Origin: Proteinivorax tanatarense
GTDB taxonomy: Bacteria > Bacillota > Proteinivoracia > Proteinivoracales > Proteinivoracaceae
Direction of reading: 5' to 3'
Length of the DNA: 64,000 bases
NCBI RefSeq assembly: GCF_040267685.1
Contig: NZ_CP158367.1
Coordinates: 2,480,001 to 2,544,000, forward strand
Below, piece by piece: positions 27,704-36,496 of the stretch (positions within the stretch are counted from its first letter, which is position 1; every line of letters starts with the position of its first letter). The notes beneath the pieces are model-generated. The model was not told where the DNA came from. It saw only the letters and a program-made list of their open reading frames with translations, and made no database searches. A program made the translations under genes and the position numbers.

Positions 27704-28981
27704 ATGAAAAACAACACAAAAATCTTAGGGATGTTGATAAAAAAAAATAGGCTGGAACAAAACATGAGCCAGGAAGGGCTTTGTCAAGGCATATGCGCTG
27801 TGTCTTATTTAAGTAAAATTGAAAAAGGAACTATAATTTGCAGTGAAGAGATTTTAAGGCAACTTTTAGATGTCTTAGGTATTAGTTTGCCTACTGATAT
27901 AGATCTCACAATATATGAAAACAAAATTAACGATTTTTTTCACTACTATTTTTTTGATAATAAAGATAAGGTTAAGGATATTATGAATGAACTAAAAGAG
28001 AAGTCTAGTGTTCTAGCACATTCGAATTTAGCTATAGACATGATGCTAGTGGAAGCATATTGGAGCTATCTTTTTGGAAGCAATGATAAAGAAAATATCA
28101 ATAATATAATAAGACAACTTTTGCCATTTAAACACTATATGAATGAAATCCAAACATACCGACTTTATATAATCATGGGACAGTTAGAAGGTTTTATTAA
28201 TCACGATTACCATTCGTCTTTAAACTATTTTACAAAAGCAAAAAATAACACCCCCGAGGGTTTCGCTCTTGCCGGGGTTGTAGCAGCCCATTATGGACTG
28301 GGGAATTATTTAGATAGTATAGTTTTAGGGGAAGAAGCTTATATTAAACTAACTCAAGAAGGAAATATAGAATTCGCAATCTATGTATGCAATATTATAG
28401 CTGCCTCTTATGCTAATTATAGGGATGTAGAAAAAATGGCGAAATACTTTAAAAGAGCAATCTCGCTAATAAAGTCAGATGTTAATTCAGCTAGGTTAGG
28501 ACATGTCTATTATAACCTTGGATCTGGATATTTAGTTACTGCCAACTATTCTGAAGCTATTAAATACTTCAACTTATCCTATGAAATTCTAAATCAACTC
28601 ATAAATTCTGATACCCGCTTTTACATCTATCTACTACAAAAACTTTTTCTTGCAAACTTCGCCATAGGCAAAAAGCAACAAGCTGGGTATTACTTAAAAT
28701 TATCTGAACAGTGCTATAAAGATTTTCCCGAACAGATAAACATAGCCTTAAAGGCTTCTCTTAAATGGCTACAGAAAATGTACACTATAGAAAATTACTT
28801 ATACAACAAGGAATATCTCAATGCCATAAAAGACCTCTATGAAGTTTCAATAAATGACACACATCGTGGATACACACTACTGTATGCAGATTACTTAGTA
28901 GATACATACAAGAAACAGCGTAAGTACAAAGAGGCGTTAAAAGTAACAGAATATCTGCATGTAAAGAGTCAATTTTCTTAA
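27704..28981 (+). CDS. XRE-type HTH regulator with TPR domain (Rgg/PlcR/RopB-like)
   Basis: 425 residues. An N-terminal helix-turn-helix (LIKKNRLEQNMSQEGLCQGI, then AVSYLSKIEKG) is followed by a long all-helical domain of tetratricopeptide-like repeats (for example NIIAASYANYRDVEKMAKYF and GHVYYNLGSGYLVTANYSEA). In Gram-positive bacteria such proteins are often receptors of short peptide signals. Start ATG 27704 has GAGGTG; the earlier ATG at 27674 does not. It lies between a dead peptide-type ABC exporter, an MFS exporter and a radical-SAM maturase with its precursor, so it is the likely regulator of that locus. Confidence 0.8.
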   Translation: MKNNTKILGMLIKKNRLEQNMSQEGLCQGICAVSYLSKIEKGTIICSEEILRQLLDVLGISLPTDIDLTIYENKINDFFHYYFFDNKDKVKDIMNELKEKSSVLAHSNLAIDMMLVEAYWSYLFGSNDKENINNIIRQLLPFKHYMNEIQTYRLYIIMGQLEGFINHDYHSSLNYFTKAKNNTPEGFALAGVVAAHYGLGNYLDSIVLGEEAYIKLTQEGNIEFAIYVCNIIAASYANYRDVEKMAKYFKRAISLIKSDVNSARLGHVYYNLGSGYLVTANYSEAIKYFNLSYEILNQLINSDTRFYIYLLQKLFLANFAIGKKQQAGYYLKLSEQCYKDFPEQINIALKASLKWLQKMYTIENYLYNKEYLNAIKDLYEVSINDTHRGYTLLYADYLVDTYKKQRKYKEALKVTEYLHVKSQFS

Positions 28982-29119
28982 ATACTATCCTTCTAAAGTC
29001 ACTAAAGATATCAACTCAGTGGTTATTTTCCCAATATCACCATATTCTTTTAACTGTGTTAAAATGCTAAACTATGATAAAGATGATATTTGACCACTAT
29101 AACTTTAGGAGGTACTTCC

Positions 29120-30394
29120 GTGAATCTAAAACTACTTAAAAACAAAAACCTAAGTTTACTATTATTAGGTAGGTTTGTGTCTATGTTTGGCAGCGGTGTA
29201 ATGCAATTTGCTTTCTCATTATATGTATTAAGGTTAACAGGATCCGCATCTCAATTTGCTTCAGTACTTGTTGTTGCTATGATACCCATGCTTCTTTTAG
29301 GTCCTATAAGTGGGGTTTTTGTTGATTGGTTTGACAGAAAAAAACTGATTGTATATCTTGATCTAATTTCAGGTCTTATAGTTGGCGTAATGTTTTTAAT
29401 TTCCGTAACTTCAACAATCACTATGTTTCATATTTACATCACAGTAATTTGTCTCTCCATAATTACTACCCTTTTTAACCCGGCTATCAACACAGCAATC
29501 CCGTCCCTTGTGGATAAAGATGATTTGCTAGAAGCAAATTCCTTAAATAGAGTCATAATGACCATCACCATGATGATAAGTCCCATGGTGGGGGGAGCTT
29601 TATTTGGTATATTTGGCATCTCCATCATTCTTTTATTGAATTTCGTTAGTTTTATTTTATCTGCTATTTCAGAAGCTTTCATTGATTTGAAAACCCCTAA
29701 TAAAAAGCACAATGATTTCTCTTTTAATTCCTTTTATAATGACCTCAAATCTGGTATAAACTTTATTTTAAACCATAATATAATGAAAAAAATAATTACT
29801 CTATCCTTTGTAGCCAATGCTTTCTTTAGCCCTGCCCTAAGTATAGGTCTAATTTATATAGCCAGCATGGTTATAGAAGTTAGCGACTTACAACTGGGTA
29901 TTCTACAATCCTCACTAATGGTTGGCTCACTACTAGGTCTTAGTATAACTGGAACGGTAGCAAAAAAAATCAAGTTGACCAAAGTCATTTATATGGCGTT
30001 AATTATAATGGGTACATTAGTCTGCTTGATAGGTTTTAGTTCTTTACCAGCCTACTTAAACCTCTTCAATAATAATCTAATACCTTACCTCACAATAGTA
30101 GTTTTAGCTTTAATTATAGGATCTGCTGCAGTTATTACAAATGTAGGAATGGCCACCTTAATGCAGAAGGAAGTCCCCTCTGATATGTTAGGTCGAGTAA
30201 GCTCAGTCAAAGAAACAGCATCTTTGTGTGCAACACCCTTTGGACAAATTATATTTGCCGGAATGTATGACACGATAGGAACTTTTATTCCTATAATGAT
30301 AAGCGGAACAGTCATGGTTATATCAGCGGTTTTGTTTAATTATTCTGTACACAAAACTCCAAAAGAAGCTGGAGCTTCCGGGTCAGGCTTTTGA
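29120..30394 (+). CDS. MFS exporter (MFS_3, macrolide/siderophore-efflux type)
   Basis: About 424 residues with twelve predicted membrane segments. The family motif between segments 2 and 3 is present as GPISGVFVDWFDRKK. GTG 29120 is chosen because AGGAGG stands seven bases upstream; the ATG at 29090 is upstream of this site. Members such as MefA and EntS export macrolides or siderophores. Beside a RiPP-type maturase it may export the product or give self-immunity. The last codons (GSGF-stop) come from a copy of the terminal repeat seen at 56754 and 58717, so the original C-terminus appears replaced. Confidence 0.85.
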   Translation: MNLKLLKNKNLSLLLLGRFVSMFGSGVMQFAFSLYVLRLTGSASQFASVLVVAMIPMLLLGPISGVFVDWFDRKKLIVYLDLISGLIVGVMFLISVTSTITMFHIYITVICLSIITTLFNPAINTAIPSLVDKDDLLEANSLNRVIMTITMMISPMVGGALFGIFGISIILLLNFVSFILSAISEAFIDLKTPNKKHNDFSFNSFYNDLKSGINFILNHNIMKKIITLSFVANAFFSPALSIGLIYIASMVIEVSDLQLGILQSSLMVGSLLGLSITGTVAKKIKLTKVIYMALIIMGTLVCLIGFSSLPAYLNLFNNNLIPYLTIVVLALIIGSAAVITNVGMATLMQKEVPSDMLGRVSSVKETASLCATPFGQIIFAGMYDTIGTFIPIMISGTVMVISAVLFNYSVHKTPKEAGASGSGF

Positions 30395-30404
30395 TATTTC
30401 AATA
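30380..30404. repeat. Solo copy of the GGGGTCAGGC terminal repeat
   Basis: GGGTCAGGCTTTTGATATTT followed by CAATA, identical over 25 bp to the terminal repeats of the miniature elements at 56754-56880 and 58717-59046. No partner end is found nearby. It supplies the final codons and stop of the MFS gene. Confidence 0.8.
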
Positions 30405-30416
30405 TTATTAATTAAC

Positions 30417-30455
30417 AAAAAAACCTATCCTAAAAAGTATGGATAGGTTTTTTTA
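30417..30455. terminator. Terminator of the MFS gene
   Basis: AAAAAACCTATCC/GGATAGGTTTTTTT stem, T-run on the right; usable in both directions. Confidence 0.85.
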
Positions 30456-30580
30456 CCTTTTCTAAAAACACACAAAGGCTATGTTGATGTAAGTAATTCA
30501 CTTATGGCTTCTTAGAAACACGTCTTTAAGGTTTTAACTTAGATTAGTTAATTTACAAAACTTTTATTACACACAACACA

Positions 30581-31930
30581 TCAAACGGTACTATTTTCTA
30601 TCTCCTCATTTTTTATAGCCTCTTCCCTTTCTTTATAAAGTACGGGTAACTCTTTGTGCAAAAGAGTTTTGATGGAATAGCACACGGGCTTAAAAAAATC
30701 CCCATCGTTATCTATTAATTTCAAAGGACAGCCGCCTCCACAAAGAAGAGAATATGTACAATCCCTACATTCAGGAATCGCTTCTATATTACGGTTACGT
30801 ATGGAATTTTCTTTATATTCTATCAAAGGGTGGTACTTTCCTATGGAAAAGTGCTCCTTGCCTACGCATCCCAAGCATGGATATATAGTGCCATAGGGGT
30901 CAAATACCATGCCATCTACATGGGCGTAACAATAAGAGTATAAAGGGTTTATGTCTCTACCATATACTAAGTGATCAAGTATAGAATTTTTTTTAGTTAT
31001 AAAATCATTTATTCTTTCCCTGTCCTCAAAAGAATGTTTATTATCTGAGGAATATATTTCACTCACTATATCAAGCCGCTCATTACTGGAGGCTCCAATA
31101 AGTGTGGATAACTCAAAGGATAAATTGTTCTTGTATCCCGAAAACATGTCAAGCAACTTTTCTCTTAAATCTATTCCTTCCTCATAGTTATTTTTGTCGA
31201 GGTTCATTCTTATTCGAACGTTTATACCATTCTTTAAACATTTTTCTACACCTTCCAAAATTTTTCTAAAGGTAGGTTTTCCGTTAGCTAAAAACCTCCT
31301 GCTATTGTGGAATTCTTCATTGCCATCTAAAGTAATTAAAACTTGAGAAATATTTATTGATAAAAGTAAATCAAGAAATTCCGTTAAGTAATATCCATTA
31401 GTAAAAATTTGATATGTTTTATCGGGGGCCTTATTGAAAAGATGTTCTAAAACTGGTCTGGTTTTGGGAAGCAAAGGTTCTCCCCCAAAAATACATATTG
31501 CCTCAAGACCATCACCGGCAAGGTTTAAGGCGGCATCAATTTGTTCTGGAGTTATAACCTCTTTTTTTAGATAGGCATCACCTTCAAAACAATAAGGGCA
31601 CCTGAAGTTACAGTCATAAGTCATAACAAATACCGCAGATCTTTGATTTTTTTGTCTTTCAAGATGATTGTCTCGAACCACCTCTAAAATTTCACTTTTT
31701 TTAGCTAGTTCCTCTTCATAGTTATTTACAACATACCCCCTAGCTTGAAGATTACTCAATAACTCAGCCTCCAAATCATTCTCTGTTACAATTTCTTCAC
31801 AGTCCTGCCACTTGGATAAAGTTTCATAAATAGGAGCATCTATTTCGTCCATAGTTCCTGTTAAAGAGTTTATTAAAAGCTTTTTGTTATTATGTATATC
31901 TACAAATATCATATGTTTTATTAATTTCAT
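30581..31930 (-). CDS. Radical SAM/SPASM peptide maturase
   Basis: 449 residues. An N-terminal ~90-residue region (NSLTGTMDEIDAPIYETLSK) resembles the peptide-recognition part of RiPP maturases. The SAM-binding [4Fe-4S] motif CNFRCPYC has Cys107, Cys111 and Cys114, and IFGGEPLL is the GGE motif. The C-terminal SPASM domain for two auxiliary clusters shows CYAHVDG, YPCLGCVGKE, ECRDCTYSLLCGGGC and a final VCY. Such enzymes install thioether or C-C bonds in small precursor peptides. The 39-residue Cys-tailed peptide encoded 227 bp upstream on the same strand is the obvious substrate. Cytoplasmic, oxygen-sensitive. Confidence 0.92.
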   Translation of the reverse strand: MKLIKHMIFVDIHNNKKLLINSLTGTMDEIDAPIYETLSKWQDCEEIVTENDLEAELLSNLQARGYVVNNYEEELAKKSEILEVVRDNHLERQKNQRSAVFVMTYDCNFRCPYCFEGDAYLKKEVITPEQIDAALNLAGDGLEAICIFGGEPLLPKTRPVLEHLFNKAPDKTYQIFTNGYYLTEFLDLLLSINISQVLITLDGNEEFHNSRRFLANGKPTFRKILEGVEKCLKNGINVRIRMNLDKNNYEEGIDLREKLLDMFSGYKNNLSFELSTLIGASSNERLDIVSEIYSSDNKHSFEDRERINDFITKKNSILDHLVYGRDINPLYSYCYAHVDGMVFDPYGTIYPCLGCVGKEHFSIGKYHPLIEYKENSIRNRNIEAIPECRDCTYSLLCGGGCPLKLIDNDGDFFKPVCYSIKTLLHKELPVLYKEREEAIKNEEIENSTV

Positions 31931-32062
31931 TACTTCCCCTCCTCTAAGCTGATTATTCTGTACTGAAATCTGCCTCTGCCCATAACATCAAACTCACATA
32001 ATTTCGCGATAAATACAATATCCACATGTAAAAAAAACAGAAATCTTAACGGGATATAACAA

Positions 32063-32106
32063 CCCTTCTATCACAGTACACTTTGAACAGTTGTGATAGA
32101 AGGGTC
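32063..32106 (-). promoter_or_regulatory. Hairpin between precursor and maturase genes
   Basis: ACCCTTCTATCACA pairs with TGTGATAGAAGGGT around a 16-nt loop. There is no T-run after it, so it is more likely a partial attenuator or an RNA-stabilising stem that keeps precursor mRNA more abundant than maturase mRNA. Confidence 0.6.
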
Positions 32107-32157
32107 ATGTAGCTTACTTAATTTAGTAAATAGGTAATCTAAACTACTTTGCTAATC

Positions 32158-32277
32158 TTAGCATGCACAGCAAAACTCGCTCCCAATTCCTATCATCGGT
32201 CCCATTTGTGCACTATTTTGACTCCTCTCAGTTTTTTGTAGATTCCAACCAGTTTTGACAATTGATTTCATTTTCAT
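32158..32277 (-). CDS. Putative RiPP precursor peptide, Cys-tailed (39 residues)
   Basis: ATG 32277 is preceded by an excellent ribosome site (TTAGGAGGTGAAAAATC). The peptide begins MKMKSIVKTGWNLQKTERSQ, continues NSAQMGPMIGIGSE and ends FCCAC. A basic/amphipathic leader, a Gly/Met-rich stretch and a terminal cluster of three cysteines fit a precursor whose cysteines are modified or cross-linked. It lies directly upstream of the SPASM radical SAM gene on the same strand, with a hairpin between them. I do not recognise the exact family; the MKxIVK start recalls the Clo7bot-type peptides, but that is a guess from memory. Confidence 0.75.
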   Translation of the reverse strand: MKMKSIVKTGWNLQKTERSQNSAQMGPMIGIGSEFCCAC

Positions 32278-32784
32278 GATTTTTCACCTCCTAAGTATGG
32301 CACGACTACTTTAATTTTTCGCCTGCCATGGTATATATACAAATTATATTAAAACAAGTCGACAAATATTATAGAAATTTATAATATTTTACAAAATAAT
32401 TAAACTTCTGTTTTGTCTGGCTAAAAAGCTACTGGCAACTATTATTGTTACAACTACTACCTTACACCTTTGCTCCTTTACTTTGTTGGCCTATATTTTC
32501 TTTCAGTAATTAAACAAATTTTATTGAAATACACTGGGAATGCTAACCTGAGCTAAACAGAATATAATGACAGTCTGTATAGTATTTCAATCTGATCTTT
32601 CGGATTTGATATATATTTATGTCATTTTTTCAACAAATTGTATTTATAAACAATAATAAAAGAATAGATAAACATATAACCTCAAAAAATACTAAAAGCA
32701 GGTAACTAATTTCCCCTTATTATTGACCTTTTAGTAACTTTTTCTTTCCTCTATAAAGTAATTGATAATTATTCCTAATTGCCC
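32278..32784. other. Divergent region between precursor peptide and ahpC
   Basis: About 500 bp. It holds the AT-rich promoter of the precursor with TATAAT-like boxes near 32340-32350 (minus strand) and the dyad at 32364-32389. The stretch 32400-32780 shows no coding or structural feature I can support. Confidence 0.4.
32364..32389. promoter_or_regulatory. Inverted repeat upstream of the precursor promoter
   Basis: AAATATTATA (32364-32373) and TATAATATTT (32380-32389), exact 10-bp arms with a 6-bp spacer, about 90 bp before the precursor start. This is a reasonable operator for the TPR-type regulator, although AT-rich DNA makes such dyads less telling. Confidence 0.4.
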
Positions 32785-32834
32785 TTGACAAAAAAAGAGC
32801 AGTGCTTTACTATGTAATTAGTAATGATTACTGT
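32785..32834 (+). promoter_or_regulatory. ahpC promoter with PerR/Fur-like box
   Basis: TTGACA (32785-32790), 17-bp spacer, TACTAT (32808-32813), then TTAGTAATGATTACTGT (32818-32834), whose core AGTAAT-G-ATTACT is a perfect 6-1-6 repeat. It matches the PerR-box layout (TTATAATNATTATAA) and covers the start point, as expected for peroxide-relieved repression. Confidence 0.7.
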
Positions 32835-32893
32835 TATTGTTTATTCTGCAATAACATAAAATAAATATATAAAATTTAAGGAGATGATTTATT

Positions 32894-33457
32894 ATGTCAC
32901 TTATCGGAAAAAAAGTAGAGCAATTTCAAGCGTCAGCCTATCAAAACGGTCAATTCATTGATGTTAGCGAGGAAAACTTTAAAGGAAAGTGGAGTGTAGT
33001 TTGCTTTTACCCTGCTGATTTTACATTTGTTTGCCCAACAGAGTTAGAAGATCTGCAAAATCATTATGAAGAACTTAAATCTTTGGGAGTTGAGGTATAT
33101 TCAGTATCAACAGATACTCACTTTACCCATAAAGCATGGCACGATAGTTCAGAAGCTATTAAAAAAATTACTTATATAATGGTCGGTGATCCTTCACAAA
33201 AAATCAGCCGTAATTTTGATGTGCTAGATGAAGAAACTGGGCTTGCCGATAGAGGCACTTTTATAATTGATCCAGATGGAGTAATTCAGGCTGTTGAAAT
33301 AAACTCTGGCGGTATGGGCCGTGATGCAAGTGTTTTAGTTCAAAAAATTAAAACAGCTCAACATATTAGAAATAATCCAGGTGAAGTTTGCCCAGCTAAA
33401 TGGGAAGAGGGAGCAGCTACTCTTAAGCCAAGTCTTGACTTGGTAGGAAAGATTTAA
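32894..33457 (+). CDS. ahpC: Alkyl hydroperoxide reductase subunit C (2-Cys peroxiredoxin)
   Basis: 187 residues, full length. Peroxidatic Cys47 lies in [13 protein letters not shown] and the resolving Cys in [11 protein letters not shown] near 165. It reduces hydrogen peroxide and organic peroxides in the cytoplasm, with electrons from AhpF encoded 7 bp downstream. The ribosome site is AAGGAGATG. Its promoter carries a PerR-like box. Confidence 0.97.
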   Translation: MSLIGKKVEQFQASAYQNGQFIDVSEENFKGKWSVVCFYPADFTFVCPTELEDLQNHYEELKSLGVEVYSVSTDTHFTHKAWHDSSEAIKKITYIMVGDPSQKISRNFDVLDEETGLADRGTFIIDPDGVIQAVEINSGGMGRDASVLVQKIKTAQHIRNNPGEVCPAKWEEGAATLKPSLDLVGKI

Positions 33458-33464
33458 GGATATC

Positions 33465-34991
33465 ATGGCACTTGAGAAAAACATCAAAGACCAATTAAAC
33501 CAATATCTTCAACTGATGGAACGGGATGTAATACTTAAAGTTAGCGTTGGAGAAGATGAGATTTCTAAAGAAATGCTAACTTTAGTAGATGAATTAGCTG
33601 CTATGTCCCCAAAAATATCTGTGGAGAGAACAAGTTTACCCAAAACTCCTAGTTTTAGTGTGAACCGTATAGGTGAAGATACCGGTGTTACTTTTGCCGG
33701 TATCCCCTTAGGTCACGAATTCTCATCTTTGATACTAGCACTTCTGCAAGTAAGTGGCAGGCCACCCAAAGTTGAAAAAAAGGTTATAGATGAAATTAAA
33801 AAAATAGAGGGTAAATATCATTTTGAGACCTATATAAGTTTGAGTTGCCATAACTGCCCTGATGTAGTGCAGGCCCTTAATCTAATGAGCATTTTAAACA
33901 AAGGAATATCTCATACTATGATAGACGGAGCTACATTTAAACAAGAAATAGAACAGAAAAATATAATGACTGTACCATCAATATATCTAAATGGTGAGTT
34001 TTTAGCTAGCGGACGTTTAGCTTTAGAGGATATTTTAGCTAAAATTACTAAACCTGCTGACCTCTCAGTGTTTAACGATAAAGACCCTTTTGACGTTCTT
34101 GTAGTAGGCGGTGGTCCCGCTGGAGCTAGCGCTGCTGTTTATGCTGCACGAAAGGGAATCCGTACTGGAGTTGTAGCAGAAAGATTTGGTGGTCAGGTAA
34201 TGGACACCTTAAGCATAGAAAATTTTGTTAGTGTTAAATCCACTGAAGGACCTAAACTTGCTGCAAGCCTAGAGGAGCACGTTAAAGACTATGATGTTGA
34301 TATTATAAAACAACAAAAAGTGCAAGGACTTAGTAAAAAAGATTTAATAGAAATAGAACTCGAAAATGGTGGTTTACTAAAAAGTAAAGCAGTTATTATA
34401 GCCACTGGTGCCCGTTGGAGAAATGTTGGAGTCCCTGGTGAGTTTGAGTTTAAAAATAAAGGTGTGGCCTATTGCCCACATTGCGATGGACCGCTGTTCG
34501 AAGGAAAGGATGTAGCTGTTATAGGAGGAGGTAACTCGGGAATAGAAGCAGCAATTGATTTGGCTGGTATCGTTAAGCACGTTACAGTTCTTGAGTATAT
34601 GCCAGAATTAAAGGCAGATAAAGTCTTACAAGAGCGCCTTTATAGTCTTTCTAACGTCACTGTTCTAAAAAATGTACAAACCAAAGAAATTACAGGTGAT
34701 GAAAAGGTCAATGGCATTACCTACATGGATCGAGATACAGAGGAAGTTAGGAATCTTAAATTAGAAGGTATTTTTGTACAAATAGGGCTGGTACCAAACA
34801 CCGATTGGCTAGATAATTTTGAAAAGACCCGATTTGGAGAGTTAATTATAGATAACCATGGAGAAACAAATATCCCAGGAGTATTTGCAGCAGGTGATTG
34901 TACTAATAGTCCATACAAACAAATTATTATCTCTATGGGTTCTGGAGCTACCGCAGCCTTAGGTGCTTTTGATTATCTAATAAGAAACTAG
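33465..34991 (+). CDS. ahpF: Alkyl hydroperoxide reductase subunit F
   Basis: 508 residues. The N-terminal double thioredoxin-fold domain has CHNC at 128-131. An FAD domain ([20 protein letters not shown]), the redox-active [10 protein letters not shown], and an NAD-binding segment ([19 protein letters not shown]) follow, ending with [13 protein letters not shown]. It moves electrons from NADH via FAD and two disulfides to AhpC. Operon with ahpC; full length; two terminators follow. Confidence 0.97.
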   Translation: MALEKNIKDQLNQYLQLMERDVILKVSVGEDEISKEMLTLVDELAAMSPKISVERTSLPKTPSFSVNRIGEDTGVTFAGIPLGHEFSSLILALLQVSGRPPKVEKKVIDEIKKIEGKYHFETYISLSCHNCPDVVQALNLMSILNKGISHTMIDGATFKQEIEQKNIMTVPSIYLNGEFLASGRLALEDILAKITKPADLSVFNDKDPFDVLVVGGGPAGASAAVYAARKGIRTGVVAERFGGQVMDTLSIENFVSVKSTEGPKLAASLEEHVKDYDVDIIKQQKVQGLSKKDLIEIELENGGLLKSKAVIIATGARWRNVGVPGEFEFKNKGVAYCPHCDGPLFEGKDVAVIGGGNSGIEAAIDLAGIVKHVTVLEYMPELKADKVLQERLYSLSNVTVLKNVQTKEITGDEKVNGITYMDRDTEEVRNLKLEGIFVQIGLVPNTDWLDNFEKTRFGELIIDNHGETNIPGVFAAGDCTNSPYKQIIISMGSGATAALGAFDYLIRN

Positions 34992-34998
34992 AGTAATA

Positions 34999-35092
34999 AA
35001 TAGTCGCCGACTACCAAGTAGTTAGCGACTATTTTGATAAAGAACCTATCAGCAAAGGAAATTAGAAATACCTTTGCTGATAGGTTCTTTAT
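34999..35092 (+). terminator. Two tandem terminators after ahpCF
   Basis: First stem AATAGTCGC...GCGACTATTTT (34999-35037); second, 18-bp stem AGAACCTATCAGCAAAGG with its complement and TTCTTTAT (35040-35092). Confidence 0.85.
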
Positions 35093-35168
35093 AGTCAAAG
35101 TAAAGGTTAAGATATTTTTTGTTTATACTACTTAAGCCAACATCCCTTATAACATGATATTAGTACCA

Positions 35169-35211
35169 CTTTAATTTTATCTGAAGGGGTATTTTTTAAT
35201 AGATAACTGGA
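35169..35211. repeat. Fragment of an IS21-type end
   Basis: TTAATTTTATCTGAAGGGGT followed by ATTTTTTAATAGATAACTGG closely matches 22768-22808, just inside the right end of the IS21 element (two or three differences). No transposase remnant accompanies it, so it is either a scar or a shared ancestral sequence. Confidence 0.7.
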
Positions 35212-35278
35212 GTTTTACTTTACCTAAACACTAAACTAAATTGGGTTTGAAAAATGATATCTACTCTATCGTATATAA

Positions 35279-35318
35279 AATAAGACCATCATTTCAAAAC
35301 ATGACGGTCTTATTTATA
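35279..35318. terminator. Terminator of the DUF1540 gene
   Basis: AATAAGACC-TCAT / ATGA-GGTCTTATT stem downstream of the leftward stop at 35322; A/T runs on both sides. Confidence 0.75.
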
Positions 35319-35321
35319 CTA

Positions 35322-35477
35322 TTATTTACCTTTAGGAAAGAAAGTTTTACAAGCAGTATCATCAGTATTACTAATTATATGATCTTTTGTTCTAGCCATT
35401 ACTTCAATTGTTGAAGCTTTGCAAAAATCATTTTCATTGTAATTACATTCCTCTACTCTACATTTAATTTCAGACAT
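35322..35477 (-). CDS. DUF1540 family small Cys protein
   Basis: 51 residues, MSEIKCRVEECNYNENDFCK then ASTIEVMARTKDHIISNTDD and a last TACKTFF. The spacing C-x4-C-x7-C with a later Cys is that of DUF1540, a short probably metal-binding domain common in spore-forming Bacillota. The ribosome site is GAGGAGGTGAC before ATG 35477. Function unknown. Confidence 0.88.
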   Translation of the reverse strand: MSEIKCRVEECNYNENDFCKASTIEVMARTKDHIISNTDDTACKTFFPKGK

Positions 35478-35659
35478 TTGATTGTCACCTCCTCAAATAT
35501 ATTTCTGTTATAATATCTGCAGTAAAATTAAAAGCTATGCAAATAGATAACTTTTTTACATTAACACGCAAATAGACACACTTTCGTGTGCCTATAAAAT
35601 CTAAATTAAAATAGATTCTTAAAAGTATTAAATATTTTTTTACAATGCAGACCTACTCC

Positions 35660-36316
35660 CTACTTATCGTGAGCATTATCTTGTTTTGGTGGTAAGCTAT
35701 ATATAACGTCTCCATTTCCATTCAAAAACTCAAGCTTTGGAACATCATTTTCATCAATTACCATTCTTATACGTTCATTCCCTTTGCTATCGCTTAGCTT
35801 AACCGACACTTCTCCATTGGAAGTTTTACCCATAAACATTCTTCGATGACTGTCTTTGCTTAATTCTTGCATTAATTCTTGTTTTTCAGGTCCAGCTTCC
35901 ATCTCTTCCATTTGTTTCATTAATTGAACTGTTTCTTTAATAGTATTTTTAGGTCTATCAAAAACATTTAGTCCATAATTTTGACAACCATTGTTATCAA
36001 CTACAGACATTTGTATTACTTGGTCTTGATTGTATTGGTCAAATGATAAAGATAATCCTGATTCATACTCACCATTTTCCTTTACTTTACTTCCAAAAAT
36101 TAATCCACCACATTCCGTACCATTACCGTTATAGAACATAATTCCTGCATTATTATCATCCTTTCTATGTCCGGGTAAAATATCCTCCCCTTCAAATATT
36201 GCTGATGGCATATTTTTGCTATTGAACAAGGACATTTTTACAGTTCCATCTTTTTCTACAATGTTCAATCTTTCTAAATCAACATTGGTAAATTTTTCAC
36301 TCTTTTTATCACACAT
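35660..36316 (-). CDS. Conserved beta-rich cytoplasmic protein, unknown
   Basis: 218 residues, no signal peptide. It starts with DLERLNIVEKDGTVKMSLFN and shows repeating strand-turn motifs (GIMFYNGNGTECGGLIFG; MVIDENDVPKLEFLNGNGDV), so it is probably an all-beta repeat fold. A short helical stretch rich in Glu/Met (residues ~127-150) splits the two halves. I have seen the opening pattern in widespread hypothetical proteins but know no function. ATG 36316 has AAGGGGG upstream. Monocistronic. Confidence 0.65.
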   Translation of the reverse strand: MCDKKSEKFTNVDLERLNIVEKDGTVKMSLFNSKNMPSAIFEGEDILPGHRKDDNNAGIMFYNGNGTECGGLIFGSKVKENGEYESGLSLSFDQYNQDQVIQMSVVDNNGCQNYGLNVFDRPKNTIKETVQLMKQMEEMEAGPEKQELMQELSKDSHRRMFMGKTSNGEVSVKLSDSKGNERIRMVIDENDVPKLEFLNGNGDVIYSLPPKQDNAHDK

Positions 36317-36496
36317 TATATTTCCCCCTTAAGTTGTACAATATTTTGCGATTGTAACACTACACACCTTATAATAAAAAGTTTTAATAGTAGTAGTTTT
36401 AAAGAAACCCAAAGCTAAATATGAATACATGTATGGCTTCCGCCACCAAGGTTTTGCCAGAGGGTCCACCCCAAATAAACACTACTTTATTCTTTT

